From Desulfotignum sp. (GTDB taxonomy: Bacteria > Desulfobacterota > Desulfobacteria > Desulfobacterales > Desulfobacteraceae), in NCBI GenBank assembly GCA_021737445.1, contig JAIPDY010000130.1:1-8951 (forward strand): 8,951 bases of DNA, read 5' to 3'. Within the stretch, counting starts at the first letter, position 1, and every line of letters begins with the position of its first letter. The notes under the pieces are model-generated. The model was not told the DNA's origin, made no database searches, and saw nothing but the letters and a program-made list of their open reading frames with translations. Below are positions 1 through 5,756 of the stretch, in pieces. A program made the position numbers and the translations under genes.

Positions 1-888
1 AAGGCCGTGAAGCTGGCATCTGCCAGGTACCTGGATTCTCTGCCCACATGCGGCAGTGACACAGGACATGCCTTCCGGGATATTGACCTGGAGGAAAAGG
101 TGCTGGCAAGGTCCCAAAAGCTGGGACTGGGTGCCCAGTTTGGCGGACGGCATTTTGCCCTGGATGTCCGGGTGATCCGCATGCCCAGGCACGGGGCCTC
201 CTGCCCCGTCGGTATCGGGGTTTCCTGCTCTGCCGACCGGCAGATCAAAGGCAAGATCACCAGGGACGGTATTTTTTTGGAACAGCTGGAGGAAAATCCG
301 GAAAGATTTCTGCCGCCATCGGAACCGGAGATGAAACCGGCGGTGGCTGTGGACCTGAACCGTCCCATGCCCGATATTCTGGCCCAGCTCTCCCAATACC
401 CGGTGTCCACCCGCCTGTCTCTTACCGGAAAGATCATTGTGGCCCGGGATATTGCCCATGCCAAATTCATGGAGCGGTATGAAAAGAAAGAAGGCCTGCC
501 CGATTATATCAAACACCACATCATCTATTATGCCGGTCCTGCCAAAACCCCGGAAGGCGAGGCATCAGGTGCTTTCGGCCCCACCACCGCCGGGCGGATG
601 GACCCCTATGTACCGGTGTTCCAGGCCGAAGGCGCTTCCATGATCATGCTGGCCAAGGGCAACAGAAGCCAACAGGTCACCGATGCCTGCAAAAAATACG
701 GCGGGTTCTACCTGGGATCTCCCGGTGGTCCTGCGGCCCGGCTGGGCAAGGATTTCATCAAAAAAGTGGAGCTGGTGGAATACGAAGAACTGGGCATGGA
801 AGCGGTGTACATGATCACGGTAAAAAATTTTCCCGCCTTTATCATCGTGGATGACAAGGGCAATGATTTTTATGCCGGGTTATTGTAA
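1..888 (+). CDS. fumA: Class I fumarate hydratase (iron-sulfur), 3' part, 5' end outside window
   Basis: The frame is open from base 1, so the gene begins upstream; about 295 codons are present, against about 540-550 residues for single-chain FumA/FumB enzymes. Class I fumarases interconvert fumarate and malate in the cytoplasm using an oxygen-sensitive [4Fe-4S] cluster. The segment ASCPVGIGVSCSADR holds the cysteine (codon 202-204) expected to be the third cluster ligand; the first two ligands would lie upstream of the window. The stretches DLNRPM, ILAQLSQYPVSTRLSLTGK, ARDIAHAK, YYAGPAKTPEG, GPTTAGRMD, MLAKGNRSQQVTDACKK, GGFYLGSPGGPAA and FPAFIIVDDKGNDF follow the FumA beta-domain order from memory. 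The fused single-chain form separates it from two-subunit fumarases. L-tartrate dehydratase is the main alternative, but similarity to FumA is high throughout. It ends with TAA, 5 nt from the stop of the convergent next gene. The symbol is by family resemblance. Confidence 0.93.
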   Translation, partial: KAVKLASARYLDSLPTCGSDTGHAFRDIDLEEKVLARSQKLGLGAQFGGRHFALDVRVIRMPRHGASCPVGIGVSCSADRQIKGKITRDGIFLEQLEENPERFLPPSEPEMKPAVAVDLNRPMPDILAQLSQYPVSTRLSLTGKIIVARDIAHAKFMERYEKKEGLPDYIKHHIIYYAGPAKTPEGEASGAFGPTTAGRMDPYVPVFQAEGASMIMLAKGNRSQQVTDACKKYGGFYLGSPGGPAARLGKDFIKKVELVEYEELGMEAVYMITVKNFPAFIIVDDKGNDFYAGLL

Positions 889-893
889 GCCGG

Positions 894-2162
894 CTATAAA
901 TTGGATGCCAGGGCCAGGGCTTTTTTGTTGATGCCGGCCTTGAGGCCGGGATGGACATAGTCATGGAACTGGTCTTCAAAGGCAAGAAACACCAGCATGG
1001 CCTGAACCGGTGTGATTTTCAGATCCACAAGCGCGGGCAGCACATCGGTGAGGGGCCTTGCAAGGCCAGCCAGGGTGATGCGGATGCTCTGAACCGCCTC
1101 ATCCGCAGGAAGGGTCACTGGTACATGGCGGTTGCCGGGGATTTCCCGGTCCAGATCCGGGGCCGGCTGCCCCAAGGTGATCCGGGATGCCAGGCTCAGA
1201 AAGATCCGGGGCCGGATCTTGAAGGCCGTGGCCCAGAAAAACAGCTCCTGGTTCTCCCATTCCGGCCGGACAGCCCGGGGAAGGTTGGCCAGCCGGGCCA
1301 GGTCGGCCATGGATGACAGAGACAGACCCGATATTCCAGCCTTAATTTTCCAGAACGGCACCATCACATCGGTATCCGACTTCGGCCGGGTACATTTGAA
1401 CCTGATTCTGGCCAGTTGCCGGTCCTTTGGTTTCCACAGGGTGCTGCAGTTTTTACAGATCAGAATCAGAGAATCGTTTGCGCCTTCCAGATCCCACCCG
1501 CAGTCCGGACAGATACCTGGCAGAAAAACCGTCTGTTTCTCCGGACGGCATCCCGGCAGATTATCCAGCCGGATATGCGTGCTGGCAAAAGTCCGGATGG
1601 GTTGGTTCAAAATGGCATCCACAAGGCGGTTGCCTTTGGTGTAAAACGGGGAGTAGATCAGGCTCAGGGTTTCTCCGATCTGTTCTGAAAAACCTGCGTG
1701 CCCGGGTTGTTTCATATTCATGGACCGGCTTTGGACCTGGGCCAGAATGGCGGGGGCATCTGCCGGCTGAAAGAAGTGGCCCCGGGTATGCGGGGTCACC
1801 TGTTTCAGGGACAGGGCCTGGGACCGGAACCCTAAAGACACGGGCAGGTTTGGAAACGATCCCTCCAGGGCCAGGGCGGAAATATCCAGAAACCGGTGGG
1901 ACACCTTCTGCCGGGTGCAGGTGTAATACATCCCCTTGAACCGCCAATAGGGCAGAAACACCAGATCTGAATCGTCCGGCGCGTCCGGGTGAGACATGGC
2001 CGGAAAGGATCTGGCAAACATGTACCGGGCAAACCCTGTCTGGCTGATGCAGGATTTGACCCGGCAGAATTCACAGGCAAAAAACCGGGTTTCCTCATCC
2101 AGGACAATGGGGGCACCGCACTGGGGGCATTGATGTTCAATCCTGAAACTAATGGCGTTCAC
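894..2162 (-). CDS. Zinc-ribbon protein paired with the SPFH protein (YdjG-like), function unknown
   Basis: Soluble protein of about 422 residues with no signal peptide or membrane segment. Two four-cysteine zinc ribbons are visible: CPQCG...CEFC near the N-terminus (Cys 12, 15, 30, 33) and CPDCG...CKNC in the middle (Cys 218, 221, 236, 239). Each is followed by a similar aromatic motif, LPYWRFKG and VPFWKIKAG, suggesting an internal duplication. The C-terminal 180 residues are not recognised. The gene follows the SPFH gene with overlap, so co-translation from one mRNA is likely. The Bacillus YdjG/YdjI pair has the same combination of zinc-ribbon and SPFH proteins, which is the basis for the comparison. 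The start is uncertain. The frame is open back to a GTG at 2216, but that gives a 68-nt overlap and no ribosome-binding site. I chose the GTG at 2162 (14-nt overlap), which sits just before the first ribbon; it also lacks a clear Shine-Dalgarno. Confidence 0.8.
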   Translation of the reverse strand: MNAISFRIEHQCPQCGAPIVLDEETRFFACEFCRVKSCISQTGFARYMFARSFPAMSHPDAPDDSDLVFLPYWRFKGMYYTCTRQKVSHRFLDISALALEGSFPNLPVSLGFRSQALSLKQVTPHTRGHFFQPADAPAILAQVQSRSMNMKQPGHAGFSEQIGETLSLIYSPFYTKGNRLVDAILNQPIRTFASTHIRLDNLPGCRPEKQTVFLPGICPDCGWDLEGANDSLILICKNCSTLWKPKDRQLARIRFKCTRPKSDTDVMVPFWKIKAGISGLSLSSMADLARLANLPRAVRPEWENQELFFWATAFKIRPRIFLSLASRITLGQPAPDLDREIPGNRHVPVTLPADEAVQSIRITLAGLARPLTDVLPALVDLKITPVQAMLVFLAFEDQFHDYVHPGLKAGINKKALALASNL

Positions 2163-3291
2163 CGCACTGATTGCAGAATACCGCTTCAGGCAGATTGTCT
2201 GCTCCGCAATGAACACAGGTCCGGATTTCAGGAGCCTGGGTCACCCTGATGCCGCACCTGGGGCAGAACCGGGTATTCGGGGTGATGTTTTTGCCGCACT
2301 GGGTGCATTTTTCAAAAATCACCTGCTGGTGGCCGCAAGCGGGGCAGAAAACGGCATCATCCGGAATGGCATGCCGGCATTCGGCACACAAGATATGACC
2401 GGCAGCTGTCCCGGGCGGGGGCGGCTCTCCAGATACCAGGTGCCGGGCAAACATGCCGGGCAGCATCACTCCCAGCCCCATACCCATGCCGGCCTGGGCC
2501 CCGCCGCCGGCCGTGCCGTCCGGATTTTCCGCGATCTTTTCCATGGCCATGGCGGTTTTCATCTGCATGAGTTTGTTCATGTCGTCAAACACCCCCAGGC
2601 GGCTTTTGTCGTCAATGGCCTTCTGCACCTCCGGCGGCGGGGTGATGGCGTTGATGAACAACTGGGTCAGATCCAGACCGAACCGTGAAAAATCCTTTCT
2701 GATCCTTTCTGCCAGGTTTTCAGACAGTTCGTCATACCGGGCCGGCAGATCGAAAATAGTGTCGATCTGTTCTCCGATATGGTCATTGAACCGGGACACC
2801 ACAACCTGATTGAGGTAATCCGCCACGCTTTGGGTGGAAAACATGCCCTGGGTGCCCACCAGGCGGTTGATGAACAACACCGGCTGAATGATCCGGATAT
2901 TGAACACCCCGAAGGCCCGGAGCCTCACCAGCCCAAGGTCTCGGTCCCTGAACGCCACCGGGTCCCGGGTCCCCCATTTGAGGTTGACAAAGGTTTTCAG
3001 GTTGGTGAAATACACCTCGGCCCGCAGCGGGCTGGTAAATCCCCAGGGCAGGCTGGCCAGTTTGGTCAGAATGGGAATGTTGGCGGTTTTCAGGGTATGG
3101 CGGCCCGGGCCGAACGCGCCCACCGCCTTGCCGTTATAGAAAAACACGGCTGCCTGGCTTTCTCTGACCACCAGTTGTGCCCCATACTTGATGTCTGCCG
3201 AACCTTTTGCGGGCAGCCGGTGCACCAGTTCTTCCCCGGTGTCGTCAAACCACTCCAGCAGTTCCAGAAAAACAATATTGTCGGTTCCCAT
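2149..3291 (-). CDS. SPFH (band 7) domain protein with three C-terminal zinc ribbons (YdjI-like)
   Basis: 380 residues. Residues about 30-225 look like an SPFH/prohibitin-type domain of the YdjI ('virion core protein'-like) group, with GAQLVVRESQAAVFFYNGK, FGPGRHTL and ITPPPEVQKAIDDKSRLGV. A helical MQMKTAMAMEKIAEN segment and a Gly/Met-rich linker (about 256-295) follow. Three zinc ribbons end the protein: Cys 302/305/316/319, 329/332/343/346 and 359/362/373/376. There is no transmembrane segment, so any membrane contact would be peripheral or through partners. Such proteins form oligomeric scaffolds; the ribbons probably bind protein or nucleic acid, which is inference. The start at 3291 is supported by AAGGAG 7 nt upstream and by a promoter about 50 nt further up; the longer frame to 3345 would begin upstream of the predicted transcription start. 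The stop codon lies inside the start region of the downstream zinc-ribbon gene, indicating an operon. Confidence 0.9.
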   Translation of the reverse strand: MGTDNIVFLELLEWFDDTGEELVHRLPAKGSADIKYGAQLVVRESQAAVFFYNGKAVGAFGPGRHTLKTANIPILTKLASLPWGFTSPLRAEVYFTNLKTFVNLKWGTRDPVAFRDRDLGLVRLRAFGVFNIRIIQPVLFINRLVGTQGMFSTQSVADYLNQVVVSRFNDHIGEQIDTIFDLPARYDELSENLAERIRKDFSRFGLDLTQLFINAITPPPEVQKAIDDKSRLGVFDDMNKLMQMKTAMAMEKIAENPDGTAGGGAQAGMGMGLGVMLPGMFARHLVSGEPPPPGTAAGHILCAECRHAIPDDAVFCPACGHQQVIFEKCTQCGKNITPNTRFCPRCGIRVTQAPEIRTCVHCGADNLPEAVFCNQCGERH

Positions 3292-3298
3292 GGCTTTT

Positions 3299-3304
3299 CT
3301 CCTT
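3299..3304 (-). promoter_or_regulatory. Ribosome-binding site fixing the SPFH gene start
   Basis: AAGGAG read on the minus strand, 7 nt before the ATG at 3291. It decides this start over the in-frame upstream codon at 3345. Confidence 0.8.
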
Positions 3305-3347
3305 GCAGGCGGGCTGGACCCAAATCTGTGCCCGGTGAATGACACTC

Positions 3348-3376
3348 AGTTTAACGGCCCGGCACCTGCCTGTCAA
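3348..3376 (-). promoter_or_regulatory. Sigma70-type promoter of the SPFH/zinc-ribbon operon
   Basis: On the minus strand a perfect -35 TTGACA (3376-3371) is followed after exactly 17 nt by TAAACT (3353-3348), a 4/6 match to the -10 consensus. The predicted transcription start is near 3341, giving a 5' leader of about 50 nt before the ATG at 3291. It lies in the 135-bp gap between the MFS gene and the SPFH gene, so the pair can be transcribed independently of the transporter. Confidence 0.6.
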
Positions 3377-3426
3377 ACGATTGTTGATAAACTCCTTCAT
3401 GGTCAGCTCTTTGTCTGTAGCGACAT

Positions 3427-4611
3427 TCAGTTTTCCGGTCTGTGAAAGGTCAGAAAAAAGGGAACTGCCGCCCCTGCCAGAACCAGGCCCCCGGCTGCCA
3501 TAAATCCTGCAGCAAACCATCCCCTGTCCCCCAGGAAACCGATGAGACTGGGCACCAGACCACCGCCCGCCAGAAAGGCTGCCGGTATGGTAAATGATAC
3601 TGCCACGCTGCGCATCTTTTCAGAGCCGATACGGGACAATGCGGCAAATGCGGGCGGAAAAAAACACACCGCCACCACGGGCTGACAAAACACCCATACC
3701 TGCAGAAGAAACCCGTTAGACACACCGATGCCGAACACCAGCAGACCATTCACCGCCAGCACAGTGGCCAGCACCGGTTTCAGGCCGAACCGGTCGGAAA
3801 TCCAACCGATCACCAGGGGCATGGGCAGCGTGGCCACCCGGGACAGGGTGATCAGGGTGTTGGCCTGGGCCTGGGCCATGCCGTGCGCGTTCACTAAGAA
3901 CAGCGGCAGCATTGCATAGATCCCCAGGGTCCCGGACACCCCCAGGCTGAACAGCAGCATCATGCACCAGAAGGACGGGGTGGCGGCCAGAGGAGCTAAC
4001 GCGTTGAATTTCGGGGATTTTCCGGCAAAATCCCGGATCCGGAAAAACCGCAGAAAAGACAATCCCATCAGGATGGAGGCGGCCCCCACACAAAACAGCA
4101 CCTGACGCCAGGTCATCCACAACAGCAGGGCCTCGCAAAGGACCGGAGCCAGCAGAAAACTCATGTTGGGGGCCAGCTCATGGATCCCCATGGCTTTTCC
4201 CCAGTTTTTTTCAGTAACAGTGGTGGTAAGGATGGCAATGCCTGACGGCAGGTACAGCCCTGCAGCCATGCCTGCGGCAAAAACGGCCCACCGCATGAGG
4301 GTCAGGTTGTGGGACAGCCCGGTCAGCACCATCATCAGGCCGGTGGCAATGGCTGAAAACACGATGGTTTTGACATGCAGGAACCGGGACGATACAAACC
4401 CGGAGCACAGCAATGCCACGCAGTAGCCGGATGCGGAAACCAGAAAAAATGACCCGGCCTGGTCAGGGGTCAGTCCCATGTCCTCCAGAATAGTGGGCAT
4501 GAGCGGAGAGATGATGATGCGGATGATAAAATTGAGAAAAAAGATGGCGGTGAGAAAAACCACGGTCAGGTAGGGGAATTTACTGTTTGTCTGGTTCGGT
4601 GCCGGTGTCAT
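3427..4611 (-). CDS. MFS transporter, substrate unknown
   Basis: 394 residues, the usual length for a 12-helix major facilitator. Hydrophobic helices run from about residue 13 (YLTVVFLTAIFFLNFII) to 388, with a longer hydrophilic loop near 190-205 between the two six-helix halves. The cytoplasmic loop GWISDRFGLKPVL (269-281) is the MFS motif-A-like sequence of the second half; the first-half copy (GFVSSRFLHVKT, 71-82) is degenerate. It would be an inner-membrane secondary transporter; nothing visible tells the substrate. The start ATG is preceded by AGAGGTGAT, a good match to the 16S 3' end with short spacing. It is on the same strand as the SPFH operon but 135 bp away, with a separate promoter between them, so a functional link is not implied. 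No hairpin plus T-run terminator is seen after its TGA stop. Confidence 0.9.
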   Translation of the reverse strand: MTPAPNQTNSKFPYLTVVFLTAIFFLNFIIRIIISPLMPTILEDMGLTPDQAGSFFLVSASGYCVALLCSGFVSSRFLHVKTIVFSAIATGLMMVLTGLSHNLTLMRWAVFAAGMAAGLYLPSGIAILTTTVTEKNWGKAMGIHELAPNMSFLLAPVLCEALLLWMTWRQVLFCVGAASILMGLSFLRFFRIRDFAGKSPKFNALAPLAATPSFWCMMLLFSLGVSGTLGIYAMLPLFLVNAHGMAQAQANTLITLSRVATLPMPLVIGWISDRFGLKPVLATVLAVNGLLVFGIGVSNGFLLQVWVFCQPVVAVCFFPPAFAALSRIGSEKMRSVAVSFTIPAAFLAGGGLVPSLIGFLGDRGWFAAGFMAAGGLVLAGAAVPFFLTFHRPEN

Positions 4612-4620
4612 ATCACCTCT

Positions 4621-4763
4621 TTATGCCATCACGGTTGACAAGATGCCGCAGATATCAGACCGGTCAAACACCGGAATCCGCCGCTGCTCTGCCGCCATCC
4701 GGTCCCCGCCACTGTATCACAACCCGGCAATCCCGGCTGCCTTCACCGGCAGTGTCCGTGTCA
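4621..4763 (-). other. GC-rich leader upstream of the MFS gene with coding-like but broken frames
   Basis: This stretch has coding-like GC, unlike the AT-rich DNA beyond it. One minus-strand frame from ATG 4698 to TAA 4621 reads RRIPVFDRSDICGILS, which loosely resembles the end of a CBS domain (RRxPVxD..GxLxGIxS). A second frame starting near 4770 reads WIDTDTAGEGSRDCRVVIQW and stops at a TGA near 4666. Neither is long enough to be a convincing gene. It may be decayed coding sequence or simply the untranslated leader of the transporter mRNA. A small hairpin, CCGGT and ACCGG with a 5-nt loop, sits at 4660-4674. Confidence 0.3.
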
Positions 4764-4853
4764 ATCCATTTCTTCAAGCATTATATTCGCCAGCCGAAAA
4801 GCATTCCAAATTACCTCTGGGACATTCTGGCTGATTACCATTGCTACTTTCAT
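4761..4853 (-). pseudogene. Truncated DsrE-family protein remnant (30 codons)
   Basis: From ATG 4853 to TGA 4761 the minus strand encodes 30 residues beginning MKVAMVIS and continuing QNVPEVIWNAFRLAN, then IMLEEMD. This is the characteristic N-terminus of small DsrE/DsrF-like proteins (beta strand, then PExxWNAFRxAN helix), which are normally about 110-120 residues. Only the first strand and helix remain; the codons after the TGA do not continue the fold in any frame. A plausible Shine-Dalgarno (AAGGG, 7 nt spacing) precedes the ATG. DsrE-like proteins act in sulfur relay or are of unknown function in anaerobes. The match rests on pattern memory. It could be a degraded gene, a deletion remnant, or an expressed short peptide. 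Confidence 0.55.
4780..4809 (-). promoter_or_regulatory. Possible promoter of the MFS gene
   Basis: On the minus strand TTGGAA (4809-4804) and a perfect TATAAT (4785-4780) are separated by 18 nt. Transcription would start near 4773 and give a leader of about 160 nt before the MFS ATG. The site lies inside the DsrE-like remnant, so the -10 match could be a coincidence of its codons. Confidence 0.35.
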
Positions 4854-4987
4854 CGGTTTTCCCTTATTTTTTATGAACATTAATCACGCCGCACAAATTG
4901 AAATAGTATTCTTATCCATTTACTAATCATATAGCCGTCAAAAATTCAATCATAATAACACCCATGCCCTGGCGGACGCAACAAATC

Positions 4988-5022
4988 ATGAAAGAATTCG
5001 ATTGGTTGTTCAATTCTTTCAT
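4988..5022. repeat. Perfect 11-bp inverted repeat (stem-loop or operator)
   Basis: ATGAAAGAATT at 4988-4998 is mirrored exactly by AATTCTTTCAT at 5012-5022 across a 13-nt spacer. There is no T-run directly after either arm, so it is not a standard intrinsic terminator. It may be an operator for a dimeric regulator, its half-site centres being 24 bp apart, or an RNA hairpin. It lies about 70 bp upstream of the predicted rubrerythrin promoter. Confidence 0.6.
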
Positions 5023-5094
5023 ATAAAATTATCAGGCAGAATTAAAAATTATATTAAAGAGAGCCTGCAAGCCGGGAAGGGCGGTTGCAAATCC

Positions 5095-5123
5095 TTGAAA
5101 TTTCCCTCTTGAAATTGTATGGT
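5095..5123 (+). promoter_or_regulatory. Possible rubrerythrin promoter
   Basis: TTGAAA (5095-5100) and TATGGT (5118-5123) are separated by 17 nt, each a partial match to the sigma70 consensus. The predicted start near 5130 leaves an 85-nt leader before the ATG at 5215, and rules out the longer in-frame start at 5119. Confidence 0.4.
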
Positions 5124-5199
5124 ATTGTCTGTGAATCACCTTTTGTGTGACCTGATGAATGACCCTGCAACCGGGAGCCTGCACTCAACAATAAGAAAG

Positions 5200-5205
5200 A
5201 GGAGG
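5200..5205 (+). promoter_or_regulatory. Strong ribosome-binding site of rubrerythrin
   Basis: AGGAGG, 9 nt before the ATG at 5215, within a purine-rich run. It fixes this start against the upstream in-frame ATG at 5119, which has no Shine-Dalgarno. Confidence 0.85.
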
Positions 5206-5214
5206 AAATATCTT

Positions 5215-5715
5215 ATGACAACCAAAGAAAATCTGGCTGCCGCATTTGCCGGAGAAAGCCAGGCCAACAGAAAATATCTGGCATTTGCCAAAAAGGCGGA
5301 CGAAGACGGCCTGCCCCAGTTGGCCAAACTGTTCCGGGCCACGGCAGAAGCGGAAACCATCCATGCCCATGCCCATCTGCGGGCCATGGGCGGTATCAAA
5401 ACGTCTGTGGAAAATCTGAAGACGGCCATTGAAGGGGAAGCCCATGAATTCAAGGAGATGTATCCCAACTTTTTAGAGTTGGCCAGAAAAGAGGGGGATA
5501 AAAAAGCGGAGTTCTCCTTTGCCTATGCCCTGGCCGTGGAAGAGATCCATCACGGGCTGTATGAAAAAGCCCTGGCAGCGGTAACAGATGGTAAAGATCT
5601 GGCAGATGCCGCCGTTTATGTGTGCCCGGTCTGCGGCAATCCCGTGGAAAACGAGGTGCCTGCCACCTGTCCTGTGTGCAGTGTGCCAGGAAAAAAATTC
5701 ATCGAGATTTCCTGA
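5215..5715 (+). CDS. rbr: Rubrerythrin
   Basis: 166 residues, slightly shorter than the classical enzyme of about 190. Rubrerythrin is a cytoplasmic NAD(P)H-linked peroxidase, with electrons arriving via rubredoxin or similar donors, and protects anaerobes from hydrogen peroxide. The N-terminal four-helix diiron domain (1-120) shows the expected ligands: Glu14 (GESQANRKY), Glu47 and His50 (ETIH), Glu75 and Glu78 (GEAHEF), and Glu110 and His113 (EIHH). A C-terminal rubredoxin-like Fe(Cys)4 domain follows, with CPVCG (Cys137/140) and CPVC (Cys152/155) separated by a short loop, as in rubrerythrins. It appears monocistronic: the next gene is convergent, 41 bp away, with no obvious intrinsic terminator between them. 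Expression probably responds to oxidative stress in such organisms, but no PerR site was recognised here. Confidence 0.96.
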   Translation: MTTKENLAAAFAGESQANRKYLAFAKKADEDGLPQLAKLFRATAEAETIHAHAHLRAMGGIKTSVENLKTAIEGEAHEFKEMYPNFLELARKEGDKKAEFSFAYALAVEEIHHGLYEKALAAVTDGKDLADAAVYVCPVCGNPVENEVPATCPVCSVPGKKFIEIS

Positions 5716-5756
5716 TTCACAGGGCCGGGAACCATCGAAGATTTCAACGGCGGGTT

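Larger units (their letters stand above)
4864..5214. other. AT-rich divergent intergenic region
   Basis: Between the DsrE-like remnant and rubrerythrin there is no convincing gene. The stretch 4860-5060 is markedly AT-rich, holds the perfect inverted repeat at 4988-5022, and carries two copies of AAAATTAT spaced exactly 20 bp (5025-5032 and 5045-5052). From about 5055 it turns GC-richer, then contains the likely rubrerythrin promoter and ribosome-binding site. I did not find a clean Fur or PerR box. Confidence 0.5.

Noticed and set aside
931..947. GC-rich hairpin (CCGGCC and GGCCGG) as a terminator
   Set aside because: It lies inside the zinc-ribbon coding end and no T-run follows it on either strand; the nearby T6 is on the wrong side for a terminator.
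951..1939. Several + strand frames up to 170 codons, and a minus-strand frame at 1561-1947, over the zinc-ribbon gene
   Set aside because: They are overlapping shadows with Pro/Gly/Arg-rich low-information peptides; the zinc-ribbon frame carries the conserved cysteines.
2152..3342. Long + strand reading frames (178 and 187 codons) opposite the SPFH gene
   Set aside because: They are antisense to a gene with clear domains, motifs, promoter and ribosome-binding site. Their peptides show no recognisable family and arise from high GC.
3245..3520. Minus-strand frame of 91 codons spanning the MFS end and SPFH start
   Set aside because: It overlaps both real genes in another frame and contains the SPFH promoter; an internal ATG preceded by a weak site gives no recognisable protein.
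4761..4763. TGA of the DsrE-like fragment as a selenocysteine codon
   Set aside because: The frame meets another TGA four codons later and the sequence after it does not resemble the DsrE fold.
4587..4883. + strand frame of 98 codons crossing the MFS start and leader
   Set aside because: It has no ribosome-binding site, overlaps the transporter start antisense and shows no family resemblance; the minus strand here carries the DsrE-like peptide.
5716..5756. Terminator between rubrerythrin and the Na/Pi gene
   Set aside because: The 41-bp gap has only short imperfect complementarity and no T-run.
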